This document shows, piece after piece, positions 49,455 through 57,863 of a DNA stretch of 64,000 nt. Both the position numbers and the translations under genes were made by a program. This DNA is from VRUE01 sp036379955 (GTDB taxonomy: Bacteria; Actinomycetota; Thermoleophilia; Solirubrobacterales; 70-9), in the NCBI GenBank assembly GCA_036379955.1, contig DASVFR010000056.1, positions 6,132 through 70,131 on the forward strand. Reading direction: 5' to 3'. How positions within the stretch are numbered: position 1 is the stretch's first letter; the number at the start of each line of letters is the position of its first letter. The notes beneath the pieces were generated by a model that was given only the letters and a program-made list of their open reading frames with translations, was not told where the DNA came from and did not search any database.

Positions 49455-49480
49455 AGTGGTACAAATGTACCACTATTCTA
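49453..49480 (-). promoter_or_regulatory. Palindromic operator and -10 box of the nucleotidyltransferase operon
   Basis: Perfect arms ATAGTGGTACA (49453-49463) and TGTACCACTAT (49466-49476) are two bases apart. They reach into the start codon (49452-49454) and touch TAGAAT (minus strand, 49475-49480). A protein bound here would cover the transcription start. Confidence 0.7.
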
Positions 49481-50845
49481 CGCCGTCTCCAGAGAAACCC
49501 CGTGGTTGGCGACGATCCGGCCTTGGGGGTCGTAGCGGCGCTTGACGTCGGCGAGGCGGGTGCAGACGTCGGGGGGCAGGATCGCCTCGACGTCGCAGGG
49601 ACGCTCGGTGAAGTTGTAATAGGAGCCGGAGGCGGCCCAGGGCCGCATCGTCTCCTCGATCTTCGCCAGGTGCGCCGGGATCGCCTCGCCCAGCTCCGGC
49701 GTCATCGGCAGGCCGACGCTGTACATGACCCAGCCGGCGTCGAGGTGGGAGAGAGCGCCGGCGTCCTCGGCGGGGCGGCCGAGCGCGCCGCCGAGCTGGC
49801 GGATCTCGCTGAGCAGCAGCGGCGAGCCCGAGTCGGGCCCGGCGAGGTCGACGAAGACATCGATCGCCTCGTCTGGCAGGTCGGCGAGCGTCATCCCCTC
49901 GCCGATCCCTGGCACCGGGTTCTCGGGGTCCATGTGGATGTGGCTCAGCCCCGCGGTCGGCATCTGGGCGAAGGTGTCCATCATCGGCTCGGCGATCTCG
50001 TACAGCGGCGCGAACGCCGCTCGGCCCGCCTCCTCGTCGCCGACGCGGGCGCCGTCGATCGTCAGCAGCGGGGTGCCGCGCAGCGGCTCGGGGACGTCGG
50101 GGATTGGGGGCGGGGTGACGAAGCGCACCACCGAGGTCACCTCCTCGCCGACGGTGGCCGTCCAATCGCGGTAGGCGCGGACCGCCTCGGCGCCGACCGC
50201 GGCGGGGAAGAGGAGGGCGCCGCCGTAGGCCTCGGCGAAGGGCAGCAGCTCGAAGTGCAGGGCGACGACGATCGCGCTGCCGCCCCCGCCGCCGCGCAGC
50301 GCCCAGAAGAGGTCGGGGTCGTTCTCGGCGTCGACGGTGCGGGGCTCTCCGTCGGCGGTGACCAGCTCGATCGCCCGCACCCGGTTGCAGGCGAAGCCGT
50401 GCTTGCGCCCGAACCAGCTGAGCCCGCCGCCGAGCGTGAATCCGATCGCGCCGACGTCGGGCGAGGAGCCCGGCATCGAGGCCAAGCCGTGCTCGTTCGC
50501 GGCCTGGCCGAGCTCGGCCGAGAGCACGCCGGCCTCGACCCGCGCGATCCGGGTGCCGCGGTCGACCTCGATCCCCCGCATGCGCTCGGTCTTGATCAGG
50601 ATCGCGCCCTCGAGCGACCCGGCCAGCGCCGCCGCGCCGTGGCCGGTGCCCTGGCCCGCGACCCGCAGGTCGTTCTCGGCTGCAAAGCGAACGGCCGCTG
50701 CAATGTCCTCGTCGCTCTCGACGAGGGCGACCGCCTCGGGCCGCTGGTCGGCGATCAAGTTCCAGGCGGCGCGCGCCTCGTCCCAATCGGGGTCGCTCGG
50801 GGTGGCGACGCGGCCGGCGATGGACAGTTCGGTGAAGTCGCTCAT
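49478..50845 (-). CDS. FAD-binding berberine-bridge-type oxidoreductase
   Basis: 455 residues of the PCMH/BBE family. VAGQGTGHGAAALAG holds the histidine that carries FAD; SPDVGAIGFTLGGGLSWFGR is the second FAD loop but lacks the cysteine of bicovalent members. The end YYNFTERPCDVEAILPPDVC then RLADVKRRYDPQGRIVANHG is the BBE domain. Oxidises an unknown hydroxyl or amine substrate. AGGAG eight bases before the ATG sets the start. Confidence 0.8.
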   Translation of the reverse strand: MSDFTELSIAGRVATPSDPDWDEARAAWNLIADQRPEAVALVESDEDIAAAVRFAAENDLRVAGQGTGHGAAALAGSLEGAILIKTERMRGIEVDRGTRIARVEAGVLSAELGQAANEHGLASMPGSSPDVGAIGFTLGGGLSWFGRKHGFACNRVRAIELVTADGEPRTVDAENDPDLFWALRGGGGGSAIVVALHFELLPFAEAYGGALLFPAAVGAEAVRAYRDWTATVGEEVTSVVRFVTPPPIPDVPEPLRGTPLLTIDGARVGDEEAGRAAFAPLYEIAEPMMDTFAQMPTAGLSHIHMDPENPVPGIGEGMTLADLPDEAIDVFVDLAGPDSGSPLLLSEIRQLGGALGRPAEDAGALSHLDAGWVMYSVGLPMTPELGEAIPAHLAKIEETMRPWAASGSYYNFTERPCDVEAILPPDVCTRLADVKRRYDPQGRIVANHGVSLETA

Positions 50846-50863
50846 GGGGTCTCCTTTTCGAGC

Positions 50864-51514
50864 TCAGTCGAAGATCGATCGTTCAACCGCGCCTCCGGCC
50901 CCCACCAGCAGCTCGCTCACCATATCCGGGGGGAAGAGGCCGTGGGCGGCGACGCCGGGATCGGCCTCGAGCCGCGCCGCGAGCGCGGCTGGGTCGCCGA
51001 CCTCGCTGCGGTAGTCGGCAATCACGCCGTCGTCGGGGCTGCGGGGCGCCTCGCGCAGCTCGACCTCGGGCCCGAGCCGGGCCAGGGTGGAGCGCAGGCC
51101 GAAGGCGAAGAGCTCGAGCGGCACCGGCCCGCTCAGCTGCTCGACCGGCTTGCTCGAGTCGGCGATGACGACGAAGCGCTCGGCCGCTGCGGCGACGATC
51201 TTCTCGCGCAGGTGGGCGCCGCCGCCGCCCTTGATCAGCCAGCCGTCGGCCGTCACCTGATCGGTGCCGTCGATCGCGATGTCGAGCCGCTCCAGCGAGC
51301 TGAACTCCTCGACCGGGATGCCAAGCGAGCGCGCCTGTTCCTCGGTAGCGACCGAGGTCGCGACGCAGCGGATCCCGCTTAGGCCCCGCGCGGCGAGCGC
51401 TGGCAGCAGGAAGGCGACCGTCGACCCGGTGCCGAGCCCGACCGTCATCCCGTCCTCGACCAGCTCCGCCGCCGCCTCCGCGGCAAGCCTCTTCTCGGCG
51501 TCGGCATCCCCCAC
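50864..51514 (-). CDS. rpiA: Ribose-5-phosphate isomerase A
   Basis: 216 residues. GLGTGSTVAFLLPAL (phosphate loop), IAIDGTDQVTADGWLIKGGGGAHLREKIVAA with the catalytic aspartates and lysine, and the C-terminal fold are typical. The usual DGADEVD reads DGTDQVT, a mild divergence. GTG 51514 lies eight bases after TAGAGT on the minus strand, so leaderless. Divergent from tkt. Confidence 0.9.
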   Translation of the reverse strand: MGDADAEKRLAAEAAAELVEDGMTVGLGTGSTVAFLLPALAARGLSGIRCVATSVATEEQARSLGIPVEEFSSLERLDIAIDGTDQVTADGWLIKGGGGAHLREKIVAAAAERFVVIADSSKPVEQLSGPVPLELFAFGLRSTLARLGPEVELREAPRSPDDGVIADYRSEVGDPAALAARLEADPGVAAHGLFPPDMVSELLVGAGGAVERSIFD

Positions 51515-51590
51515 GGCGCCGCACTCTATCCAGCGCCGAAAGCACCCTGGCCCGTCGGCGGAGCGGGCACGACTCCCATAGGATCGATGC

Positions 51591-53633
51591 GTGGACCGCG
51601 ACACCGACCAACTCGCGATCGACACGATTCGCACCCTCTCGATCGACGCGATCCAGAAGGCGAACTCGGGACACCCGGGGACGCCGATGGCTCTCGCTCC
51701 GCTCGCCTACACGCTCTGGCAGCGCTACCTGCGCTTCGACCCCGAGGACCCGATCTGGCCCGGGCGCGACCGCTTCGTCCTCTCCGCCGGGCACGCCTCG
51801 ATGCTGCTCTACTCGCTGCTGCACCTCGCCGGGGTGAAGGCGGTCGACCCCGACTACGAGGTGGTCGGCCAGCCCGCGGTCTCGCTCGCCGACGTCGAAT
51901 CCTTCCGCCAGCTCGACTCGCGCGCCCCCGGCCATCCCGAGTACCGCTGGACCTCGGGCGTCGAGACGACCACCGGCCCGCTCGGCCAGGGCGTCGCAAC
52001 CTCGGTCGGGATGGCGATCGCCGGCAAGTGGCAGTCCGCTCGCTACGGCGCCGATCTCTTCGGCTTCGACGTCTACGCGATCGCCGGCGACGGCTGCCTG
52101 ATGGAGGGCGTCTCCAGCGAAGCCGCCTCGATCGCCGGCCACCTGAAGCTCGACAACCTCTGCTGGGTCTACGACAACAACCACATCACGATCGACGGCA
52201 AGACGCACATCACCTATGACGACGACGTCGCCGCCCGCTTCATGGGCTACGGCTGGAACGTCACCCGGGTCGGCGACGCCAACGACACCGACCTGATCGC
52301 AACCGCCTTCGAGGAGTTCAAGGGAGAGGAGGGGCGGCCGACGCTGCTGATCGTCGACAGCCACATCGGCTGGGGCGCGCCGCACAAGGTCGACACCCCG
52401 GAGGCCCACGGCGAGCCGCTGGGCGAGGAAGAGGTGCGCGAGACCAAGCGCGCCTATGGCTGGCCCGAGGACGCCCAGTTCCTCGTTCCCGACGGCGTGC
52501 GCGAGCGCTTCGCCGAGGGGGTCGGCAAGCGCGGGGCGGAGGCACGGTCGGCCTGGGAGCAGCGCTTCGCCGCCTACGCCGAGGCCGAGCCCGAGCTTGC
52601 CGCCGAGATCGAGGCGCAGCAGCGGCGTGAGCTGCCCGACGGCTGGGACGTCGACATCCCCAGCTTCGACGCCGACGAAGAGAAGGGTCTCGCCACGCGC
52701 AAGGCCTCCAACCAGGTCGAGAACGCGATCGGCGCGCGGCTGCCCTGGCTGCTTGCCGGCTCGGCCGACCTCACCGACTCGACCTCGGTCCGCCTCTCCT
52801 TCGACGGCGCCGAGGATCTCGAGCCCGGCGCCTACGACGGCCGCCAGCTCCACTACGGCATCCGCGAGCACGAGTCGGCGGCGATCTCCAACGGGCTCTC
52901 GCTTTCCAAGCTGCGCCCGCTCTGGTCGACCTACCTCACCTTCTCCGACTACGCGCGGCCCGCGATCAGGCTCTCCTCGCTGATGGAGCTGCCCGTCGTC
53001 CACGTCTTCACCCACGACTCGATCGGCCTCGGCGAGGACGGTCCCACCCATCAGCCGGTCGAGCAGCTCGCCTCGCTGCGCGTGATCCCCGGTCTCGACG
53101 TTATCCGGCCCGCCGACGCCAACGAGGTCGCCGAGGCCTGGCGCGTCGCGATCGACCGCCGCCACCAGCCGGTCGCCCTCGTCCTCACCCGCCAGAACGT
53201 GCCGGTGTTCGACCGTTCGAAGTACGCCCCGGCCGCCGGCCTGCGCCGCGGCGGCTACGTGCTCGCCGACGCCGCGGGCGGCGACCCGGAGCTGATCCTG
53301 ATCGCCACCGGCAGCGAGGTCGCGCTCGCCCTCGCCGCGCACGGGGAGCTCTCGGGAGAGGGGATTCGCTCGCGCGTCGTCAGCCTGCCTTGTTGGGAGC
53401 TCTTTGACCGCCAGGACCAGGCCTACCGCGACGAGGTCCTGCCCCCCGCCGTCAACGCCCGCGTCTCGGTCGAGGAGGCCTCGACCATCGGCTGGGATCG
53501 TTACGTTGGGCCAGACGGGGTAAAGATCGGTATGCACACCTTCGGCACCTCGGCGCCGCTGAAAGACGTCCAAGACAAGTTCGGCTTCACCCCCGACCGG
53601 GTGGCTGAGGCCGCAAAGGAGCTGCTCTCATGA
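51591..53633 (+). CDS. tkt: Transketolase
   Basis: 680 residues. NSGHPGTPMALAPLAYTLW, the thiamine diphosphate motif GDGCLMEGVSSEAASIAG...DNN, the pyrimidine-domain HDSIGLGEDGPTHQPVEQL and the C-terminal domain (ATGSEVALALAAHG) are all present. Moves two-carbon units between sugar phosphates. GTG lies six bases after TAGGAT (51579-51584). Overlaps tal by four bases (ATGA). Confidence 0.95.
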   Translation: MDRDTDQLAIDTIRTLSIDAIQKANSGHPGTPMALAPLAYTLWQRYLRFDPEDPIWPGRDRFVLSAGHASMLLYSLLHLAGVKAVDPDYEVVGQPAVSLADVESFRQLDSRAPGHPEYRWTSGVETTTGPLGQGVATSVGMAIAGKWQSARYGADLFGFDVYAIAGDGCLMEGVSSEAASIAGHLKLDNLCWVYDNNHITIDGKTHITYDDDVAARFMGYGWNVTRVGDANDTDLIATAFEEFKGEEGRPTLLIVDSHIGWGAPHKVDTPEAHGEPLGEEEVRETKRAYGWPEDAQFLVPDGVRERFAEGVGKRGAEARSAWEQRFAAYAEAEPELAAEIEAQQRRELPDGWDVDIPSFDADEEKGLATRKASNQVENAIGARLPWLLAGSADLTDSTSVRLSFDGAEDLEPGAYDGRQLHYGIREHESAAISNGLSLSKLRPLWSTYLTFSDYARPAIRLSSLMELPVVHVFTHDSIGLGEDGPTHQPVEQLASLRVIPGLDVIRPADANEVAEAWRVAIDRRHQPVALVLTRQNVPVFDRSKYAPAAGLRRGGYVLADAAGGDPELILIATGSEVALALAAHGELSGEGIRSRVVSLPCWELFDRQDQAYRDEVLPPAVNARVSVEEASTIGWDRYVGPDGVKIGMHTFGTSAPLKDVQDKFGFTPDRVAEAAKELLS

Positions 53634-54709
53634 AGCCCACGGCGAAGCTGCACGACATCGGTCAGAGCCTCTGGCTCGACAACATCACCCGCACGATGCT
53701 GGCCGACGGCACGCTGGCGGGCTACATCGAGGAGCTCTCGGTCACCGGCCTGACCTCGAACCCGACGATCTTCGACAAGGCGATCTCCGGCGGCGAGGCC
53801 TACGACCGGCACATCATCGAGCTGAGCCAGAACGGCCACGAGCCCGAGGAGGTCTTCTTCGAGCTGGCGCTCGCCGACCTGCGCGACGCCACCGACCTGT
53901 TCAGGGGCGTGCACGAGCGCACCGCCGGGGTCGACGGGTTCTGCTCGCTCGAGGTTTCGCCGAAGATCGCCGACGACACCCGGGGGACGATCGAGCAGGC
54001 GGCTCAGCTGCACGGCCGCGCCGATCGCGACAACCTCTACGTCAAGATCCCCGGCACCGAGGCGGGCCTGCCGGCGATCGAGGAGTCGATCTTCGCCGGC
54101 ATCCCGATCAACGTCACCCTGCTCTTCTCGCGCGAGCAGTACCTGGCCGCCGCCGACGCCTACCTGCGCGGCATCGAGCGCCGGATCGAGGCCGGGCTCG
54201 ATCCCGACGTCGCCTCGGTCGCCTCGATCTTCATGAGCCGCTGGGACGTCGCGGTTACCGGTGAGGTGCCCGATAAGCTGCACAACCGGCTCGGCCTGGC
54301 GATCGGGTTCCGCGCCTACGCCGCCTACCGCGAGCTGCTCGACTCGCCGCGCATGCAGCGACTGATGAATGAGGGCGCTCGCCCCCAGCGCCTGCTCTGG
54401 GCCAGTACCGGCACCAAGGACCCCGATGCCTCCGACGTCCTCTACATCGAGGGCTTCGCCTCGCCCTTCACCGTCAACACGATGCCCGAGCCGACCCTGC
54501 ACGCCTTCGCCGACCACGGTGAGGTCGGCGACCTGATTCCGGCCGATGGCGGCGATTGCGAGGAGGTGCTCGCCGAGTTCGCCCAGGCGGGCGTCGATGT
54601 CGACGCGCTGGCCGCGCGGCTGCAGGAGGAGGGCAAGGTGGCCTTCGTCAAGTCCTGGAACGACATGCTCGAGTCGATCGAGTCCAAGCGCGGGGCGCTC
54701 ACCGGGTGA
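53630..54709 (+). CDS. tal: Transaldolase
   Basis: 359 residues, the long actinobacterial type. LWLDNITRTMLADGTL, VTGLTSNPTIFDKAI, and the Schiff-base lysine in NLYVKIPGTEAG are visible, then INVTLLFSREQYLAAADAYL and WASTGTKDP. Transfers dihydroxyacetone units in the pentose phosphate pathway. Coupled to tkt. Confidence 0.94.
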   Translation: MKPTAKLHDIGQSLWLDNITRTMLADGTLAGYIEELSVTGLTSNPTIFDKAISGGEAYDRHIIELSQNGHEPEEVFFELALADLRDATDLFRGVHERTAGVDGFCSLEVSPKIADDTRGTIEQAAQLHGRADRDNLYVKIPGTEAGLPAIEESIFAGIPINVTLLFSREQYLAAADAYLRGIERRIEAGLDPDVASVASIFMSRWDVAVTGEVPDKLHNRLGLAIGFRAYAAYRELLDSPRMQRLMNEGARPQRLLWASTGTKDPDASDVLYIEGFASPFTVNTMPEPTLHAFADHGEVGDLIPADGGDCEEVLAEFAQAGVDVDALAARLQEEGKVAFVKSWNDMLESIESKRGALTG

Positions 54710-54724
54710 GCGCCCCCACAACCC

Positions 54725-54762
54725 GCTCCGGTGCGCCTTTTACGGGAATAGACCGGAAAAGG
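54725..54762. repeat. Palindromic repeat, family A copy 3 (partial)
   Basis: Begins GCTCCGGTGCGCC as in the copy at 31856, then CCTTTT (54736-54741) can pair with AAAAGG (54757-54762), but the outer right arm is lost. Lies between tal and pgi. Confidence 0.5.
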
Positions 54763-54772
54763 ACAGCCGGAA

Positions 54773-56404
54773 GTGAGTGAGTTGCGGCAGGCGCCGGCCT
54801 GGGCGGCGCTCGAGAAGCACCACGCCGAGATCGAGGACGCGCACCTGCGCGACCTCTTCGCCGCCGACCCGCAGCGAGGCGAGCGGCTGGTCGCCGACGG
54901 CGCCGGCCTGCACCTCGACTTCTCCAAGAACCGGATCACGGACGAGACCGTGATGCTGCTCGGCGCGCTGGCGCGCGAGCGCGGGGTGGAGGAGCGCCGC
55001 GAAGCGATGTTCGCCGGCGAGCGCATCAACGTCTCCGAGGACCGCGCCGTCCTGCACGTGGCGCTGCGCATGCCGCGCGGGCGCTCGCTGATCGTCGACG
55101 GGGTCGACGTCGTCAAGCAGGTGCACGAGACGCTCGACCGGATGGGCGCCTTCGCCGAGCGGGTGCGCGGCGGTGAGTGGACCGGTCAAACCGGCAAGCC
55201 GATCCGCAACGTGGTCAACGTCGGCATCGGCGGCTCCGACCTCGGCCCGGTGATGGCCTACGAGGCGCTCCGACACTACTCGCGCCGCGATCTCACCTTC
55301 CGCTTCGTCTCCAACGTCGACGGCACCGACTTCGCCGAGTCCACGCGCGACCTCGATCCCGAGGAGACCCTCTTCGTCATCTCCTCCAAGACCTTCACCA
55401 CCCTGGAGACGATGACCAACGCCCGCACGGCGCGCGAGTGGTCGCTGGCCGGGCTCGGCGGCGACGAGGCCGCCGTCGCCAAGCACTTCGTCGCCGTCTC
55501 GACCAATGCCGGGGAGGTGGCGAAGTTCGGCATCGACGTCGAGAACATGTTCGGCTTCTGGGAGTGGGTCGGGGGTCGCTACTCGATGGACTCGGCGATC
55601 GGCCTCTCGACCATGTTGGCAATCGGCCCCGCTCGCTTCGCGGAGATGCTGGCCGGCTTCCACGCGATGGACGAGCACTTCCGCACCGCGCCGGCGGCCG
55701 AGAACCTGCCGATGCTGATCGGGCTTTTGTCAGTGTGGTACGGAGACTTCTTCGGCGCTCAGACCTGCGGCGTCTTCCCCTACGACCAGTACCTGCACCG
55801 CTTCCCCGCCTACCTGCAGCAGCTGACGATGGAGTCCAACGGCAAGCACGTCACCCTCGACGGCGGCCGCGTCGACTACGACACCGGCGCGATCTTCTGG
55901 GGCGAGCCGGGGACCAACGGCCAGCACAGCTTCTACCAGCTGGTCCACCAGGGGACGCGGCTGATTCCCTGCGACTTCATCGGCTTCTTCCACAGCAACA
56001 ACCCGCTCGGCCGCCACCATGACCTGCTGATGTCCAACGTCTTCGCCCAGGGCGAGGCGCTCGCCTTCGGCAAGACGCCCGAGCAGGTGCGCGCCGAGGG
56101 CACGCCCGAGGCGGTCGTCCCGCACCGGGTGATGGAGGGCAACCGGCCCTCGAACACGATCCTCGCCGAGCGGCTCGACCCGCACACGCTGGGGACGCTG
56201 GTCGCGCTCTACGAGCACAGCACCTTCACCCAGGGCGCGGTCTGGGGCATCGACTCCTTCGACCAGTGGGGGGTCGAGCTGGGCAAGGCCCTGGCCGTCG
56301 CGATCATCCCCGAGCTCGAGTCCGAGGCGGAGCCGAAGCTCGCCCACGACAGCTCGACCAACGCCCTGATCCGGCGCTACCGCGCCGCCCGCCGCGAGCA
56401 GTAG
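54773..56404 (+). CDS. pgi: Glucose-6-phosphate isomerase
   Basis: 543 residues. VNVGIGGSDLGPVMAYEAL, FISSKTFTTLET-type VISSKTFTTLETMTNARTAR, FGFWEWVGGRYSMDSAIGLS (the second signature) and the late GQHSFYQLVHQGTRLIPCDF are diagnostic. Interconverts glucose and fructose 6-phosphate, connecting the pathway genes here with glycolysis. GTG start with GGAAG just upstream. Its stop TAG forms part of the cydA -10 box. Confidence 0.95.
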   Translation: MSELRQAPAWAALEKHHAEIEDAHLRDLFAADPQRGERLVADGAGLHLDFSKNRITDETVMLLGALARERGVEERREAMFAGERINVSEDRAVLHVALRMPRGRSLIVDGVDVVKQVHETLDRMGAFAERVRGGEWTGQTGKPIRNVVNVGIGGSDLGPVMAYEALRHYSRRDLTFRFVSNVDGTDFAESTRDLDPEETLFVISSKTFTTLETMTNARTAREWSLAGLGGDEAAVAKHFVAVSTNAGEVAKFGIDVENMFGFWEWVGGRYSMDSAIGLSTMLAIGPARFAEMLAGFHAMDEHFRTAPAAENLPMLIGLLSVWYGDFFGAQTCGVFPYDQYLHRFPAYLQQLTMESNGKHVTLDGGRVDYDTGAIFWGEPGTNGQHSFYQLVHQGTRLIPCDFIGFFHSNNPLGRHHDLLMSNVFAQGEALAFGKTPEQVRAEGTPEAVVPHRVMEGNRPSNTILAERLDPHTLGTLVALYEHSTFTQGAVWGIDSFDQWGVELGKALAVAIIPELESEAEPKLAHDSSTNALIRRYRAARREQ

Positions 56405-56413
56405 TCTCGCGCC

Positions 56414-57796
56414 ATGCCCTCGCTCGACCCGCTCCCCCTGGCGGCGTCGGCGTCGAACCTGCTCGCCGCGCGCGAGCAGATGGCCTTCACCCTCGGCTTC
56501 CACATCGTCCTCTCCTGCCTCGGCGTGGCGCTGCCGGCGACGATCCTGATCGCCAACTACCTCGGCCTCAAGCGGGAGGACCCCGACGCGATGGAGCTGG
56601 CGCGGCGCTGGTCGAAGGCGATGGCCGTCACCTTCGCCGTCGGCGCCGTCACCGGCACCGTGCTCAGCTTCGAGTTCGGGCTGCTCTGGCCGCGCTTCAT
56701 GGACCGCTTCGGCTCGGCCTTCGGCATCGCCTTCGGGATCGAGGGCATCTTCTTCTTCATCGAGGCGATCTTTCTCGCGATCTACATTTACGGCTGGAAG
56801 CGGCTCTCGGGCTGGGCTCACTTCTGGTCGGGGGTGCCGATGGTGATCACCGGCATCGGCGGTGCCTTCTCGGTCGTCGCCGCCAACGCCTGGATGAACC
56901 AGCCGCAGGGCTTCACCCTCGGCCCGGCCGGAAACGTCGTCGACACCGATCCGGTCAAGGTCCTCTTCAACGCGGCGACGGGCTACGAGGTGCCGCACAT
57001 GATCCTCGCCGCCTACATCGTCGTCGGCTTCCTCGTCGCCTCGATCTACGCGACCGGGATGCTGAAAGGGCGGCGCGACCGCCTGCACCGGCTGGGGCTG
57101 ACGATCGGCCTCGTCATCGGCCTGGTCGCGGCGCCGATCCAGTTCCTCGTCGGTGACACCGCGGCCCGCGAAGTCGCCGACCACCAGCCCGCCAAGTTCG
57201 CCGGCATGGAGTGCATCCAGGAAACCGGCACCCACCAGACCGAGTACATCGGCGGCATCTGCACATCCGACGGGGTCAAGGGTGCGATCCCGATCCCCAA
57301 CCTCGACTCCTTCCTGGTCGGCTTCAGCTCCAACACGAAGGTGACCGGGCTGAACGACATTCCGCCCGACGAACGGCCGCCGGCCAACACCCTGCTGCAC
57401 CTCGCCTTCGACACGATGGTCGGGATCTGCTCGCTGATGATCGCGCTCGGCCTCTGGGTGCTGTTCGTCTGGTGGCGCCGCCGCGAGCTGCCGCGCACGC
57501 CTTGGTTCCTGCGCGCCGTGGCGGTCTCCGGCGCCGCCGCGGTGCTCTCGCTCTGGTGCGGCTGGATCGTCACCGAGGTCGGTCGCCAGCCCTGGATCGT
57601 CTGGCACTACATGCGCACCGCCGAAGCGGTGACCCCGGCGCACGGCATCTGGTTCACCTTCGGCCTCGTCATCGCCGTCTACGCGACGATCGGGACGATC
57701 GCGATCCTCATCCTGCGCGCCATGTCCCGCCGCTGGCGCGAGGGCGCCGCCGACCCCGAAACCCCCTACGCACCCCCAGCGGAGGCCACGCCCTAA
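56414..57796 (+). CDS. cydA: Cytochrome bd ubiquinol oxidase subunit I
   Basis: 460 residues, nine helices. FTLGFHIVLSCLGVALPA carries the haem b595-ligand histidine; the b558 histidine lies in GYEVPHMILAAYIVVG and the GRQPWIVW motif follows in helix 7-8. The Q-loop is of the short type. Transfers electrons from quinol to oxygen with high affinity. ATG lies six bases after TAGTCT (56402-56407). Confidence 0.93.
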   Translation: MPSLDPLPLAASASNLLAAREQMAFTLGFHIVLSCLGVALPATILIANYLGLKREDPDAMELARRWSKAMAVTFAVGAVTGTVLSFEFGLLWPRFMDRFGSAFGIAFGIEGIFFFIEAIFLAIYIYGWKRLSGWAHFWSGVPMVITGIGGAFSVVAANAWMNQPQGFTLGPAGNVVDTDPVKVLFNAATGYEVPHMILAAYIVVGFLVASIYATGMLKGRRDRLHRLGLTIGLVIGLVAAPIQFLVGDTAAREVADHQPAKFAGMECIQETGTHQTEYIGGICTSDGVKGAIPIPNLDSFLVGFSSNTKVTGLNDIPPDERPPANTLLHLAFDTMVGICSLMIALGLWVLFVWWRRRELPRTPWFLRAVAVSGAAAVLSLWCGWIVTEVGRQPWIVWHYMRTAEAVTPAHGIWFTFGLVIAVYATIGTIAILILRAMSRRWREGAADPETPYAPPAEATP

Positions 57797-57798
57797 TG

Positions 57799-57845
57799 CC
57801 GACGGGCCGAAAAGCGCTCTATATCTTCGGAAATAGGCCCATCGG
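57799..57845. repeat. Palindromic repeat, family B copy 2
   Basis: CCGACGGGCC (57799-57808) pairs with GGCCCATCGG (57836-57845), one mismatch; the inside begins GAAAAGCGC as in the copies at 63467 and 63976 but has lost its pairing. Lies between cydA and cydB. Confidence 0.55.
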
Positions 57846-57863
57846 TCCTTGGGAGGGTGGACG

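Noticed and set aside
50883..53573. 896-residue open frame antisense to tkt and rpiA
   Set aside because: High-GC antisense shadow: repetitive Arg/Val/Asp/Gly composition, no motif, while the opposite strand encodes complete transketolase.
55730..57643. 637-residue antisense frame over pgi and cydA
   Set aside because: Shadow frame; low-complexity composition and no recognisable domain.
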